Shown piece by piece: positions 1 through 8,098 of a stretch of 64,000 nt of DNA. Under the pieces are notes generated by a model that was given only the letters and a program-made list of their open reading frames with translations, ran no database searches and was not told the DNA's origin. Source of the stretch: Bog-532 sp963824545 (lineage in GTDB: Bacteria; Actinomycetota; Actinomycetes; Streptosporangiales; Streptosporangiaceae); assembly GCA_963824545.1 (NCBI GenBank), contig CAWGPP010000006.1:372001-436000 (forward strand). Direction: 5' to 3'. The stretch's first letter is position 1. The number at the start of each line of letters is the position of its first letter. The position numbers and the translations under genes were made by a program.

Positions 1-570
1 TACCGGCGCCTGTTCGACAGCCTGTACACCCGGCTGCGCCACCGGCTGGTGGCGATGGCCGCCGATCCCGATGACGAGGCCCGGCGTCAGTTCGAGGCGT
101 GGATCGCCGGGCTCCCCGACCGCCTCGAGACCTCCCCGGAGCTGCGCGAGCGCGGGGAGCAGCTCAAGCGCGATGTCCTGGGCAGCGCCGCGCTGCGGGA
201 CTGGTCCTCACCGTTGTGGCAGAAGGTCAAGGTGGCGCTGCGGGTCCAGGCGGCCGACCCGGAGTCTGAGCTGCGCCGCCGGCTGGCCGATGTGCTGGCG
301 GCGACCGGCCGGCGGCTCGGGTCGGACCCCAGCCTCGCCGGCGGCCTCGAGCACATGGTCGAGTCGGGAGCCAGGGCGCTCGCCGATCAGTTCCACGACG
401 AGCTCGCCGGCCTGGTCACCGGGACTATCGAGCGGTGGGACGCCGCCGAGACGTCGAGCCAGCTGGAGCTGCTCCTCGGGCGCGATCTGCAGTTCATCCG
501 CATCAACGGCACGGTGGTCGGGGCCAGCGTCGGCCTGGCCCTGCACGCCATCACCCTCGCCCTGGCCTAG
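1..570 (+). CDS. DUF445 (YjiN/YheB-type) membrane protein, C-terminal part
   Basis: The frame is open from base 1, so the N-terminal part lies outside the window; 189 residues are visible up to the TAG at 568-570. The protein ends with the family's hallmark tail: a W-D-A segment (ERWDAAETSSQLE), then GRDLQFIRINGTVVGA, then a hydrophobic helix (VGASVGLALHAITLAL) that should anchor it in the membrane. The long helical region before it (many Leu/Arg/Glu) fits the family. The biochemical role of DUF445 is not established. An insertion sequence has landed directly at the stop codon without changing the protein. Confidence 0.85.
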   Translation, partial: YRRLFDSLYTRLRHRLVAMAADPDDEARRQFEAWIAGLPDRLETSPELRERGEQLKRDVLGSAALRDWSSPLWQKVKVALRVQAADPESELRRRLADVLAATGRRLGSDPSLAGGLEHMVESGARALADQFHDELAGLVTGTIERWDAAETSSQLELLLGRDLQFIRINGTVVGASVGLALHAITLALA

Positions 571-2539
571 GACGGCACTGAATAACTCGCGAACCCTGAT
601 GGGCGTATTTTGCCGGCATCGTGTTCGATTCCCTGGAAGAATCGTGTCATGCAGGGGATGACGCGGCCGGACCGGGACTTGTGGGACGCGGGCGAGGTCA
701 CCGGGCACCTGGTGCCGCCGGGCAGCGTGTTCGCGTTCCTGGCCGAGCACCGCACCGAGCTGTTCCCCGATGAGTTCACCGCGGACTTGTTCCCGTCCCG
801 GACCGGGCGCCCGTCGCTGCCGGCGGACCTGGTCGGGTCGGTGCTGGTGCTCAAGGAGTTGTATGACCTGTCGGACACCCAGACCGCGGACGCGCTGAAG
901 TTCGACATCCGGTGGAAGGTGGCCTGCGGCCGGTCGCTGCTGCAGATGAGCTTCGACCCGTCGGCGCTGGTGTACTGGCGCAAGCGCATCGCGAAGTCTG
1001 AGCGCCCGGACCGGGTGTTCGACGCGGTCGCGGAGGTGATCGCCGGGACGGGGATCTTGCGGGGCCGTCGGAAGCGGTGCGTGGACTCGACGGTTTTCGA
1101 CGACGCGGTGGCCACGATGGACACTGTGTCTCAGCTGATGGCCGCGATGCGGAAGGTGGCGCGGGTGGTGCCCGGTGCCGCCGGGGTGATCGCCGGCGTG
1201 TGCCGGCTGGACTACTCCAGGCCGGGCAAGCCTGACATCGACTGGGACGACCCGGCTGCCAAGGAGCAGCTGGTATCGGATCTGGTGAATGACGCGCTGG
1301 CGGTGCTGGCGGAGCTCACCGGGGAGGGCGCGCCGGAGCGGGACGCCGCCGCGGCGGACGCGCTGGGCCTGCTGGCGCTGGTGGCGGGGCAGGACGTGGA
1401 GCCGGCGGAGGGAAGCGACGGGACGGACGGGCGGTGGCGGATCGCCCGGAAGGTCGCCCCGGACCGGGTGATCTCGACGGTGGACCGCCAGGCCCGGCAC
1501 ACCCGCAAGTGCAAGTCCAAGCGCCGGGACGGGTTCCGGGGGCATGTGGCCGCCGAGCCGGAGTCCGGGCTGATCACCGACTGCGAGATGACGATGGCCG
1601 CCGGGCCGGGCAGCACGGACGCGGAGAACGGCGTCAAGATGGCCTGCCGCGACCGGTTTCATGGTGACAGTGCGAGCGCCGGTGACGGCGGGGATGACGC
1701 TGCCGGCGCCGGGCAGGGCGCGGATGCCGGGCCGGAGCCTGAAGCGCATCCGGAACCGGGACCTGAGCCTCAGCCGGAACCGGAGCGGGAGGGCACGGGT
1801 GAGCAGGGCCGGGCGGATGACCTGGAGGTTTACGGCGATTCGGCCTACGGCAGCGGGGAGGCCCGCGCCGCCTACCGCGACGCCGGGCATGACACCGTCA
1901 TCAAGCCCAAGCCGCTGCGGCCCGCCGTGCCCGGCGGGTTCACCCTGGACGACTTCACCATCAGCGAGGACGACGGAACGGTTACCTGCCCGGCCGGGAT
2001 CACCCGGCCGATGAGCCCCGCCCGCACCGTCACCTTCGGCGCCGCGTGTGCCGGCTGCCCGCTGCGACAGCGGTGCACCACCGCCAGGGATGGCCGGTCG
2101 ATGACCATCCACCCGCACGAGGGCCTGCTGCGCGCCGCCCGCGCCCAGTCCCGGACGGCGGAGTTCAGGCAGGCCTACCCCATCCGGTCAATGATCGAGC
2201 GGGTCATCGCCTGGACCGCCACCCAGAACGGCCGCCGGGTCAAGCTCCGCTACATCGGCACCGCCAAGAACGACGCCTGGCTGCACAACCGGTGCGCCGC
2301 GCTCAACCTGCGCACCCTGCTGCGGCACGGCCTGACCCGCAGCGGCGGGGCGTGGGTGCTGGCCTGACCAGCCAGCACACGCCGACCCGCCCTCGCTGCA
2401 GTCCCTGCGCCCCCTCCGCAGTCGCTGCTGCTGCGCCGCAGCCGCCCGGGCCGCCGCGCGGCGGGCCAGTGGAGAGTTCCGGGCACCTGAGCCCGGCCAG
2501 CCGGCCACCAGGCCGTCCGCCCGATCGGGTTGTTCAGTG
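571..2539 (+). mobile_element. IS1182-family insertion sequence, apparently complete
   Basis: One transposase gene is bounded by imperfect terminal inverted repeats. The left copy is CACTGAATAACTCG at 576-589 and the right copy, read in reverse complement, is CACTGAACAACCCG at 2526-2539 (12 of 14 matching). The 7-bp sequence GGCCTAG lies on both sides (564-570 and 2540-2546) and is the likely target duplication. The left repeat sits 5 bp inside the duplication and the right one abuts it, so the exact left end is uncertain by a few bases. About 160 bp of non-coding DNA follow the transposase stop. Confidence 0.75.
649..2367 (+). CDS. IS1182-family transposase
   Basis: DDE transposase of 572 residues. 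The N-terminal half carries the DUF772-like region (LPADLVGSVLVLKELYDLSD, then FDIRWKVACG and LVYWRKRI). Candidate catalytic acidic residues are the Asp in RCVDSTVFDDAV, the Asp in EVYGDSAYGSGEAR and the Glu in YPIRSMIERVIAW near the C-terminus. A low-complexity Pro/Glu stretch (EPEAHPEPGPEPQPEPE) separates the first two blocks and is expected to be a disordered loop. The ATG at 649 is preferred because GGAAGA lies 7 bases upstream; an in-frame start at 610 has no ribosome site. The frame is intact, so the element may still be active. Confidence 0.85.
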   Translation: MQGMTRPDRDLWDAGEVTGHLVPPGSVFAFLAEHRTELFPDEFTADLFPSRTGRPSLPADLVGSVLVLKELYDLSDTQTADALKFDIRWKVACGRSLLQMSFDPSALVYWRKRIAKSERPDRVFDAVAEVIAGTGILRGRRKRCVDSTVFDDAVATMDTVSQLMAAMRKVARVVPGAAGVIAGVCRLDYSRPGKPDIDWDDPAAKEQLVSDLVNDALAVLAELTGEGAPERDAAAADALGLLALVAGQDVEPAEGSDGTDGRWRIARKVAPDRVISTVDRQARHTRKCKSKRRDGFRGHVAAEPESGLITDCEMTMAAGPGSTDAENGVKMACRDRFHGDSASAGDGGDDAAGAGQGADAGPEPEAHPEPGPEPQPEPEREGTGEQGRADDLEVYGDSAYGSGEARAAYRDAGHDTVIKPKPLRPAVPGGFTLDDFTISEDDGTVTCPAGITRPMSPARTVTFGAACAGCPLRQRCTTARDGRSMTIHPHEGLLRAARAQSRTAEFRQAYPIRSMIERVIAWTATQNGRRVKLRYIGTAKNDAWLHNRCAALNLRTLLRHGLTRSGGAWVLA

Positions 2540-2575
2540 GGCCTAGCGCGGGGAGCGCGTCGCCACGCCAAAGTT

Positions 2576-2611
2576 GTGCAGGTTCCGCTGTTCCACCAGC
2601 AGAACCTGCAC
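2576..2611. terminator. Hairpin terminator between the IS and rpiB
   Basis: Inverted repeat with 15-nt arms (2576-2590 and 2597-2611, one mismatch) and a 6-nt loop. It lies between the plus-strand DUF445/IS region and the minus-strand rpiB stop, so it probably served both convergent genes. The insertion sequence now separates it from DUF445 by 2 kb. Confidence 0.6.
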
Positions 2612-2632
2612 AGGAAGCCCCCGAGCCCCGCG

Positions 2633-3097
2633 TCAGCTGAGGCTGAGGCTGAGCGGCTCGCCGCGTTCCAGCGCGGCGATCTGGTCCAGCCGCTGCTGGT
2701 GCGGGCCGCCCTTGGACGCCGTGGCCATCCACAGTTCGGTGATCATCTCGGCCAGCGCCGGCGCGACGATCTTGGCCCCGATGATGAGCACGTTCGCGTC
2801 GTTGTGGGCGCGGGCGATCTGCGTGGTGAACAGGTCGTGGCAGACGCCGGCCCGAACCCCGCGGACCTTGTTGCAGGCCATCTGCTCGCCGGACCCGGAC
2901 CCGCCGATGATGATGCCCCGGTCGGCGTGCCCCCCGGCCACCCGGTAGCCGACGTCCGCGCACAGCGGCGGGTAATCGACGGTGGCGGTGCCGTCCGCGC
3001 CCCGGTCGTCGACGTCGTGACCGTGCTCGGTCAGCCACGCCGTGAGCTGCGCCTTGAGCGGGACGCCGTTGTGGTCGGCGGCGATCGCGATCCGCAC
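2633..3097 (-). CDS. rpiB: Ribose-5-phosphate isomerase B / LacAB-type sugar-phosphate isomerase
   Basis: 154 residues, the usual RpiB length. The N-terminus (MRIAIAADHNG) has the RpiB nucleotide-like fold start. Further landmarks are the anion-hole loop GIIIGGSGSGEQMACNKV, where actinobacterial RpiB uses a Ser or Cys in the GSG/GTG loop, and the helix ARAHNDANVLIIGAKIV. It interconverts ribose 5-phosphate and ribulose 5-phosphate, or a related 4- or 5-carbon sugar phosphate, in the cytoplasm. GTG start at 3097 with AAGGA upstream. The minus-strand fragment just upstream (3170-3240) suggests it was once the second gene of a sugar-utilisation operon. Confidence 0.88.
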   Translation of the reverse strand: MRIAIAADHNGVPLKAQLTAWLTEHGHDVDDRGADGTATVDYPPLCADVGYRVAGGHADRGIIIGGSGSGEQMACNKVRGVRAGVCHDLFTTQIARAHNDANVLIIGAKIVAPALAEMITELWMATASKGGPHQQRLDQIAALERGEPLSLSLS

Positions 3098-3169
3098 AGC
3101 GCCATTCCTTTCGCCGATGTAGCCGCCGGCGGCCCCGGCGGCCCCGGCGGGCCGCCCCCCGCGGGGCCG

Positions 3170-3240
3170 TCAGGCCGTCAGGCCGTGGGTGCTCTCCGGG
3201 AACAACTCTTCCGCCGTGTACGGCTTGTCCAGGATGTGCG
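3170..3240 (-). pseudogene. C-terminal remnant of an unidentified minus-strand gene
   Basis: Reading the minus strand gives a gene-like tail, HILDKPYTAEELFPESTHGLTA, ending at a TGA at 3172-3170, 72 bases before rpiB. Codon use is normal for this genome. Upstream of about 3240 the frame runs directly into the middle of an oppositely oriented dehydrogenase, so the rest of the gene is missing. I do not recognise the family. Confidence 0.4.
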
Positions 3241-3819
3241 GGCGTCGGGTACGACTCCACCGTCCTGATCCAGGGCCCGGGCCAGCAGGGGCTCTCCCAG
3301 ACGGTCGCCTGCAAGCAGGCCGGCGCGTCGCTGATCATCGTCACCGGCACCGGCCGGGACGCCGCGCGCCTGGAGCTGGCCAAGCGGCTCGGCGCCGACG
3401 AGGTGATCGACGTCCAGGCCGCGGACGCGCTCGCCCGGATCATGGACGTCACCGGCGGCAGGGGCGTCGACATCGTGCTCGACTGCACCGCCGGGGCCGG
3501 CACCGGGCCGGTACTGCTCGGCATTGACGCGCTGAAGCGGCGCGAGGGCACCCTGCTCATCCAGGCTGAGCTGGCCGCCTTCCCCGACTTCCCGGTGAAG
3601 AAGATCACAGAGAAGGCGATCACGATCAAGAGCGCCCGCGGGCACAGCTTCCGCGCCTGCGAGCTGGCCGTCCGCCAGCTGGCGTCCGGGCGGTTCCCGC
3701 TGCACGAACTGGTCACGCACCGGTTCGGGCTGGGCCACGCCGACCGGGCCATCCGTGCGGTCGGCGGCGAAGCCGGGGAAGATGTGGTGCACGTATCGCT
3801 GCTGCCGTGGGAGGACTGA
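3241..3819 (+). pseudogene. 5'-truncated zinc-type alcohol dehydrogenase (Rossmann half only)
   Basis: From 3241 the plus strand encodes the cofactor-binding half of a medium-chain dehydrogenase. It starts with VLIQGPGQQGLSQTV (GxGxxG nucleotide motif), then LAKRLGADEVIDV, GGRGVDIVLDC and a C-terminal helix region ending HVSLLPWED. The N-terminal catalytic domain of about 150 residues and the start codon are absent; the next in-frame ATG is at 3403, after the nucleotide loop. The stop overlaps the start of the ligK-like gene (TGACATG), so it was the first gene of that operon. Probably non-functional as it stands. Confidence 0.7.
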
Positions 3820-3820
3820 C

Positions 3821-4543
3821 ATGCCAACCGTCGTGCGCAACATTCCCCGGGCCGGCCGTGCCGTCGCGGACGCGTTCGCCGAATTCGGCGTGGCTACGAC
3901 GCACGAGGCGCAGGGCCGCACCGGCCTGCTGGCGCCGTACCTGACCCCCATCTATCCCGGCGCCCGGATCTCCGGGACCGTGGTCACCGTGAGCGTGCCG
4001 CCGGGTGACAACTGGATGATCCACGTCGCCGTGGAGCAGTGCCGCCGCGGCGACGTGCTGGTCGTCGCGCCCACGTCCCGCTGTGACGACGGCTACTTCG
4101 GTGAGCTGCTGGCCACCGCGCTGCGGGCGCGGGGCGTGCGCGGCCTGGTCATCGAGGCGGGCTGCCGCGATGTGCGTGAGCTGACCGCCATGCGGTTCCC
4201 GGTGTGGTCCCGGTGCGTCTCGGCGGCCGGGACGGTCAAGGAGGTGCTGGGCGACGTCAACGTGCCCATCGTCTGCGCCGGGCAGCTGATCCGGCCCGGG
4301 GACGTGATCGTGGCCGACGACGACGGGGTGGCCGTGGTCGCCCGCCGGGACGCCGCGGACGTGCTGAAGGCGTGCCAGGCGCGGGTGGACAAGGAGGAGC
4401 GCAGCCGCGTGCGGTACGCGGGCGGCGAGCTCAGCCTCGACGTCAGCCAGATGCGGGAACGCCTGGCCGAGCGCGGCCTGATCTATACCGACGCGCCGCC
4501 GGACGGCGATCTCCCGGGTTCCGGCGGCGCGTCGGGGGCCTGA
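3821..4543 (+). CDS. ligK: 4-carboxy-4-hydroxy-2-oxoadipate aldolase / oxaloacetate decarboxylase (RraA fold)
   Basis: 240 residues with the RraA-like architecture of HMG/CHA aldolases: an early TTHEAQGR motif, GTVVTVSVPPGDNWMIHVAV in the core, and the family's Arg-Asp pair in GLVIEAGCRDVREL that binds the divalent metal and carboxylate. A later PIVCAGQLIRPGDVIVADDDGV is typical of this family. It would cleave 4-carboxy-4-hydroxy-2-oxoadipate to pyruvate and oxaloacetate, the last step of the protocatechuate 4,5-cleavage or gallate pathway. The adjacent hydratase gene makes its substrate, which supports the call. The ATG at 3821 overlaps the upstream stop region. Confidence 0.8.
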   Translation: MPTVVRNIPRAGRAVADAFAEFGVATTHEAQGRTGLLAPYLTPIYPGARISGTVVTVSVPPGDNWMIHVAVEQCRRGDVLVVAPTSRCDDGYFGELLATALRARGVRGLVIEAGCRDVRELTAMRFPVWSRCVSAAGTVKEVLGDVNVPIVCAGQLIRPGDVIVADDDGVAVVARRDAADVLKACQARVDKEERSRVRYAGGELSLDVSQMRERLAERGLIYTDAPPDGDLPGSGGASGA

Positions 4544-4547
4544 GACG

Positions 4548-5651
4548 ATGATCATCGACTGCCATGGCCACTTCACGACGGCGCCGGCGCCGCACCGGGA
4601 GTTCCGGGACGCCCAGCTCGCCTACCTCGCCGCGTGCGCGGGCGGCACGGACCCGGCGCTGACGCCCCCGGTGCCCGCCGCGATCAGCGACGGCGCGATC
4701 CGGGAGAGCATCGAGGCCAACCAGCTGCGGCTGGCGGGCGAGCGCGGCACCGACCTGACGATCTTCTCGCCCCAGGCGTCCGCGATGGGGCACCACGTCA
4801 CCGACCCGGCCACCGCCCAGGCCTGGGCGCGGGCCTGCAACGACCTCATCGGCCGGGTGACCACGCTGTTCCCGCGGCACTTCGCCGGGGTGTGCCAGCT
4901 GCCGCAGGTCACCGCCTGGCCGCTCGATGACTGCGTGGCGGAGCTGGACCGGTGCGTCCGTGAGCTCGGGTTCGTCGGCTGCAACCTGAACCCGGACCCG
5001 TCCGGCGGGTACTGGACCTCGCCGCCGCTGACCGACGCGTACTGGTTCCCGCTGTACGAGAAGATGACCGAGCTCGACGTGCCGGCCATGATCCACGTCT
5101 CGGCCTCCTGCAACCCGGCCGTGCAGACCACCGGCGCGCACTACCTCAGCGCCGACACGACCGTGTTCATGCAGCTCGTCGAGGGCGACCTGTTCGGCCG
5201 GTTCCCGTCCCTGCGGTTCGTGATCCCGCACGGCGGCGGCGCGGTGCCCTACCACTGGGGCCGGTTCCACGGCCTGGCCGGGCGGCTGGGCCGCCCGCCG
5301 CTGGGCCAGCACCTGATGGGCAACGTCTTCTTCGACACGTGCGTCTACCACCAGCCGGGCATCGACCTGCTGACCGGCGTCATCGGCGCGGGCAACATCC
5401 TGTTCGCCTCCGAGATGCTCGGCGCGGTCCGCGGCATCAACCCCGACTCCGGCTCGTCCTGGGACGACACCAGGCAGTACGTGGACAAGGCGGGCCTCAG
5501 CGAGGCGGACCTGCGCCGGGTGCTCGAGCTGAACGCGCGCCGGGTCTACCCGCGCCTGGCCGCCCGCCTGCCGGCTCCCGGCTCCGCGCCCCCGGCTCCC
5601 GGCTCCCTGGACGTCCGCGGCGACCGGCGAGAGCCAGGTCCCGGTGCCTGA
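4548..5651 (+). CDS. ligJ: 4-oxalomesaconate hydratase (amidohydrolase superfamily)
   Basis: 367-residue TIM-barrel amidohydrolase of the LigJ type. Metal ligands are visible in MIIDCHGHFTT (His6, His8), MIHVSASC and FVIPHGGGAVPYHWGR; the sequence NVFFDTCVYHQPGIDLL follows and FASEMLGAVRGI occurs near the end. LigJ hydrates 4-oxalomesaconate to 4-carboxy-4-hydroxy-2-oxoadipate, the substrate of the gene four bases upstream. The two genes are clearly one operon. A following class II aldolase start overlaps this stop by 8 nt. The C-terminus carries a Pro/Ala/Gly repeat (PAPGSAPPAPGS) not needed for the fold. Confidence 0.82.
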   Translation: MIIDCHGHFTTAPAPHREFRDAQLAYLAACAGGTDPALTPPVPAAISDGAIRESIEANQLRLAGERGTDLTIFSPQASAMGHHVTDPATAQAWARACNDLIGRVTTLFPRHFAGVCQLPQVTAWPLDDCVAELDRCVRELGFVGCNLNPDPSGGYWTSPPLTDAYWFPLYEKMTELDVPAMIHVSASCNPAVQTTGAHYLSADTTVFMQLVEGDLFGRFPSLRFVIPHGGGAVPYHWGRFHGLAGRLGRPPLGQHLMGNVFFDTCVYHQPGIDLLTGVIGAGNILFASEMLGAVRGINPDSGSSWDDTRQYVDKAGLSEADLRRVLELNARRVYPRLAARLPAPGSAPPAPGSLDVRGDRREPGPGA

Positions 5652-5859
5652 CCAGAGCCAGGTCCCTGAGCTGCGCGACGCCGTGGCGCGGGCCTGCCGC
5701 ATCCTGGCCATGGAGGGGGTGGCCGGCGGCGTGCTCGGGCACGTTTCCGTGCGCGTCGGCGACGGCCGGATGCTGATCCGGGGGCGCGGCCCGGGGGAGC
5801 ACGGCCTGTTGTTCACGACGATCGACGACATCCGCCTGGTCGACCTCAGCGGGGGGGGG
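5644..5859 (+). pseudogene. Class II aldolase/adducin-type gene, 3'-truncated at a run of nine G
   Basis: A GTG start at 5644, overlapping the ligJ stop by 8 nt, opens a class II aldolase-like N-terminus: ARACRILAMEGVAGGVLGHV, then DGRMLIRGRG and LLFTTIDDIRLVDLSG. The homology stops at nine consecutive G residues (5851-5859), after which no frame contains the His-rich catalytic core. In aromatic-degradation clusters such genes often handle pathway by-products, but with only about 70 residues left this one cannot be active. Confidence 0.65.
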
Positions 5860-6411
5860 CCGCCTCGGCCGGGCACCCGGCGCCGGACATCCCGCCCGAG
5901 GACATCGCCGAGCTGCCCGACCTGGGCTCCGCGGTTTCCGCTTCGTCTTCATCTACACCCGTGCGATCCACCCCAACGCGGACCTCCCGCCCGGCCGGTT
6001 CGCCCATCACCGGAGCCTGGACGCCAAGCTGGCGGTGGCCCGCAAGCTCGCCGCGGACCTGAGCCCGGTCATGACCGTCGCCGTCGACGACCTGGCCGGC
6101 ACGGTCCACCTCACCTCGGCGGCCTGCCGTTCTGTGCCGCGATCGTGCGGCGCGACGGCGTGCTGGTGCACCGCGAAGAATGGGCCAGCGCCGCCCAGCT
6201 CCGCGCGGTCATCGCCAACCTCACCCAGGCCGACCGCCGCCTCGCTGCCGGAGAGCAGGCCCGCCTCTCCCTCAGCGAGACCCTCTGGAGCATGGAGCAC
6301 CTACCAAAAAACCCTAGCCGCCGCCTACGCCCCCCGGCCCGCCTCGGAGGTTTCCCCTCAACGGCGTGGGGACGAAGGGCGCGCTCGCGGCTTCGGCCCA
6401 TTTCAGGGTGA
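5860..6411 (+). pseudogene. Thioredoxin-fold, deiodinase/redoxin-like gene with a frameshift
   Basis: After the G run, frame 2 reads RFVFIYTRAIHPNADLPPGR, then SLDAKLAVARKLAADLSPV and VAVDDLAGTVHL. Near 6118 the homology moves to frame 1: GGLPFCAAIVRRDGVLVHRE and ASAAQLRAVIANLTQAD. One missing base in ACCT-CGGCGG would restore ACC TAC GGC GGC. The pattern (FxFIYTRxxHP, VDDLxGTVHxxYGxLP, DGVLVxRxxW) resembles iodothyronine-deiodinase-like redoxins, recognised from memory only. Neither an N-terminus nor a start codon is visible. Confidence 0.45.
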
Positions 6412-7165
6412 GCTCGCGGTTGATCTCGGCCATCCGCTGCGCGAACTCGACGCAGCCTGTCATGGTCGGGGCCAGGCTGGCCGAACGCCGCCAGAAGGCC
6501 AGCGGCGTCTCGTTGATGAGCTTCTGCGCCGCCTGCGCCCACAGCCAGGCGACCGTCTCCGCCGTGGTGCGGTCCCGGTTCACCCGGGGGAGCTCAACGG
6601 TTACCTCCCGGATCCCTCGGTCGGGCAGGTCCGAGGACATCTGCCCGAGCCGGGAGAGCAGGGCCAGCGACCCGTGGTTGTCGGCCTCGACGACCGTATG
6701 CAGCCGCGTGACCGCCGCCGGGCGCTGTTCCATGAGCGCCGAGGTGAGCGCGGCGCCGATGCCGCGTCGCTGCCATTCGTCGGCGACGGCGACGGCGATG
6801 TCGGCGGCGGCCGGATCCGTGGAGTGCTGCAGCAGGCGCGCGACCCCGACCGGCGCCTCCTGGCCCTCGGGCGGCAGCACGATCAGCAGGAGCGCGATGT
6901 GCTGCACCCCGTCCACACCGTCGACGAGCAGCCGGATCATCGGGTCATCGAGCTGATTGAGCACCTGGAGGAACCGGTGGCGGCGCGACTCGGGCGACAG
7001 GCGGTGGAACAGGTCGCGCAGCGTCTCGGCGTCCGTGGGCAGCAGTGGCCAGATCAGCGCGGGCGTGCCGTCTCGCAGCGCGAACTCGCCGGGCAGCGCC
7101 GGGCCAGGCGCCTGCTGGGCAGTGCCCGGCATCTCCCTGATCTGTTGCGCGATAATCCCGGTCAT
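6314..7165 (-). CDS. GNAT-family N-acetyltransferase
   Basis: 283 residues. The N-terminal half has the arrangement of GNAT domains of the protein-acetyltransferase type: LLPTDAETLRDLFHRLSPES, then an acceptor strand, and the CoA-binding motif AVADEWQRRGIGAALTSALM (R/Q-x-x-G-x-G/A). The C-terminal 100 residues are helical and of unknown role. Substrate unknown. The start is uncertain: the ATG at 7165 has only a distant AAGGAAG. The 3' end overlaps the tail of the decayed redoxin-like frame on the other strand. Confidence 0.72.
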   Translation of the reverse strand: MTGIIAQQIREMPGTAQQAPGPALPGEFALRDGTPALIWPLLPTDAETLRDLFHRLSPESRRHRFLQVLNQLDDPMIRLLVDGVDGVQHIALLLIVLPPEGQEAPVGVARLLQHSTDPAAADIAVAVADEWQRRGIGAALTSALMEQRPAAVTRLHTVVEADNHGSLALLSRLGQMSSDLPDRGIREVTVELPRVNRDRTTAETVAWLWAQAAQKLINETPLAFWRRSASLAPTMTGCVEFAQRMAEINRELTLKWAEAASAPFVPTPLRGNLRGGPGGVGGG

Positions 7166-7558
7166 GTCGTTACCGAAGCCAATCTTCCTTTACCTTGCGT
7201 GTCTCGCGCTCGTCGTGGCGCGACGTAATCAGGATAGCGTTCTTTCCTGGGTTTCTATTTCTCAGGATCCTCTGTTTACAGGGTTTATTTACCGGCAAGT
7301 CTCACGGTTGTCATCAATTTGTAACATGGCGTAAGGGCCGAAAACTATCGTACCTGTACCGCTCGATTCGGCGCGCGCTTTTGTGTGTTTCGGCACGTCA
7401 ACCCGTATTCCGCTGCCGCAATGATGACCCGGCGCCCACGAGACCGCAACGCCGCCCATATGCGGTAAAGCGGCGTTTCGACCTGTCCGTCCCCGGTCAA
7501 CGTACGGCGATCGTCTGGCGCTGCGTTCTGTGACACATCACACGGTGCCAGCCGCCAA
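7166..7558. other. Non-coding, relatively AT-rich spacer
   Basis: The stretch between the divergently read GNAT gene and the end of the SDR fragment has visibly lower GC than its surroundings, especially 7230-7400. It contains no convincing ORF; short plus-strand frames lack ribosome sites and recognisable motifs. It should hold the GNAT promoter. I see no clear terminator or operator. Confidence 0.5.
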
Positions 7559-8098
7559 TCAGCGGAGAATGGCGGCCCCGCCGTCGACCAGCAGGTCGGT
7601 GCCCGTCACGTACGCTGACAGGCCGGAAATCAGGAATAGGATCGCCCCGACGTAATCGTCCAGCGTCCCGCGGCGGCCCAGCGGGATGCGGCCGGTTGTG
7701 GTCGGCTGGTCCGGGCGGCCGGCCGACGGCACGTTGTCCCCGCCGGCCGGGTCGCTGAACGTGCGCAGCGCGGTCGGGGTCTGCCCGGGGCTGATCGAGG
7801 TGGCCCGGATCCCGTACGGCCCTAGTTCGGCCGCGAGCTGGCGGGTCAGGTAGATCAGCGCCGCCTTGCTGGGACCGTAAACCAGCCGGCCGGGCGTCAC
7901 CCGGTGCCCGCCGATCGAGGCGATGTTGATGATGCTGCCGCCGCCGGCAGCCCGCATCGGCCGGGCGCACTCCTGGGCCAGCAGCAGCGCGCCGCGCAGG
8001 CTGGTACGGAGCACGGCGTCGATCTCGGCGACGGTCAGGTCGTCCAGCGCCCCACCCGAGTCGCCCACCGCGGCCAGGTTGACCAGCGCGTCCAGCCG
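7559..8098 (-). pseudogene. SDR oxidoreductase, C-terminal two-thirds
   Basis: The minus strand encodes a typical short-chain dehydrogenase from the mid-protein onwards: RLDALVNLAAVGDSG (the NNAG-equivalent region), SIINIASIGG with the catalytic Ser, YGPSKAALIYLTRQ (YxxxK), and the C-terminus LSAYVTGTDLLVDGGAAILR. The TGxxxGIG cofactor loop is missing. At about 8100 the frame passes, one base out of register, into an unrelated VWA-domain sequence. The longest uninterrupted frame starts at 8068, inside the domain, so no functional dehydrogenase is expected. Confidence 0.75.

Noticed and set aside
611..645. tRNA T-arm-like TTCGATTCC
   Set aside because: It lies inside the left end of the insertion sequence, with no anticodon stem or acceptor pairing around it.
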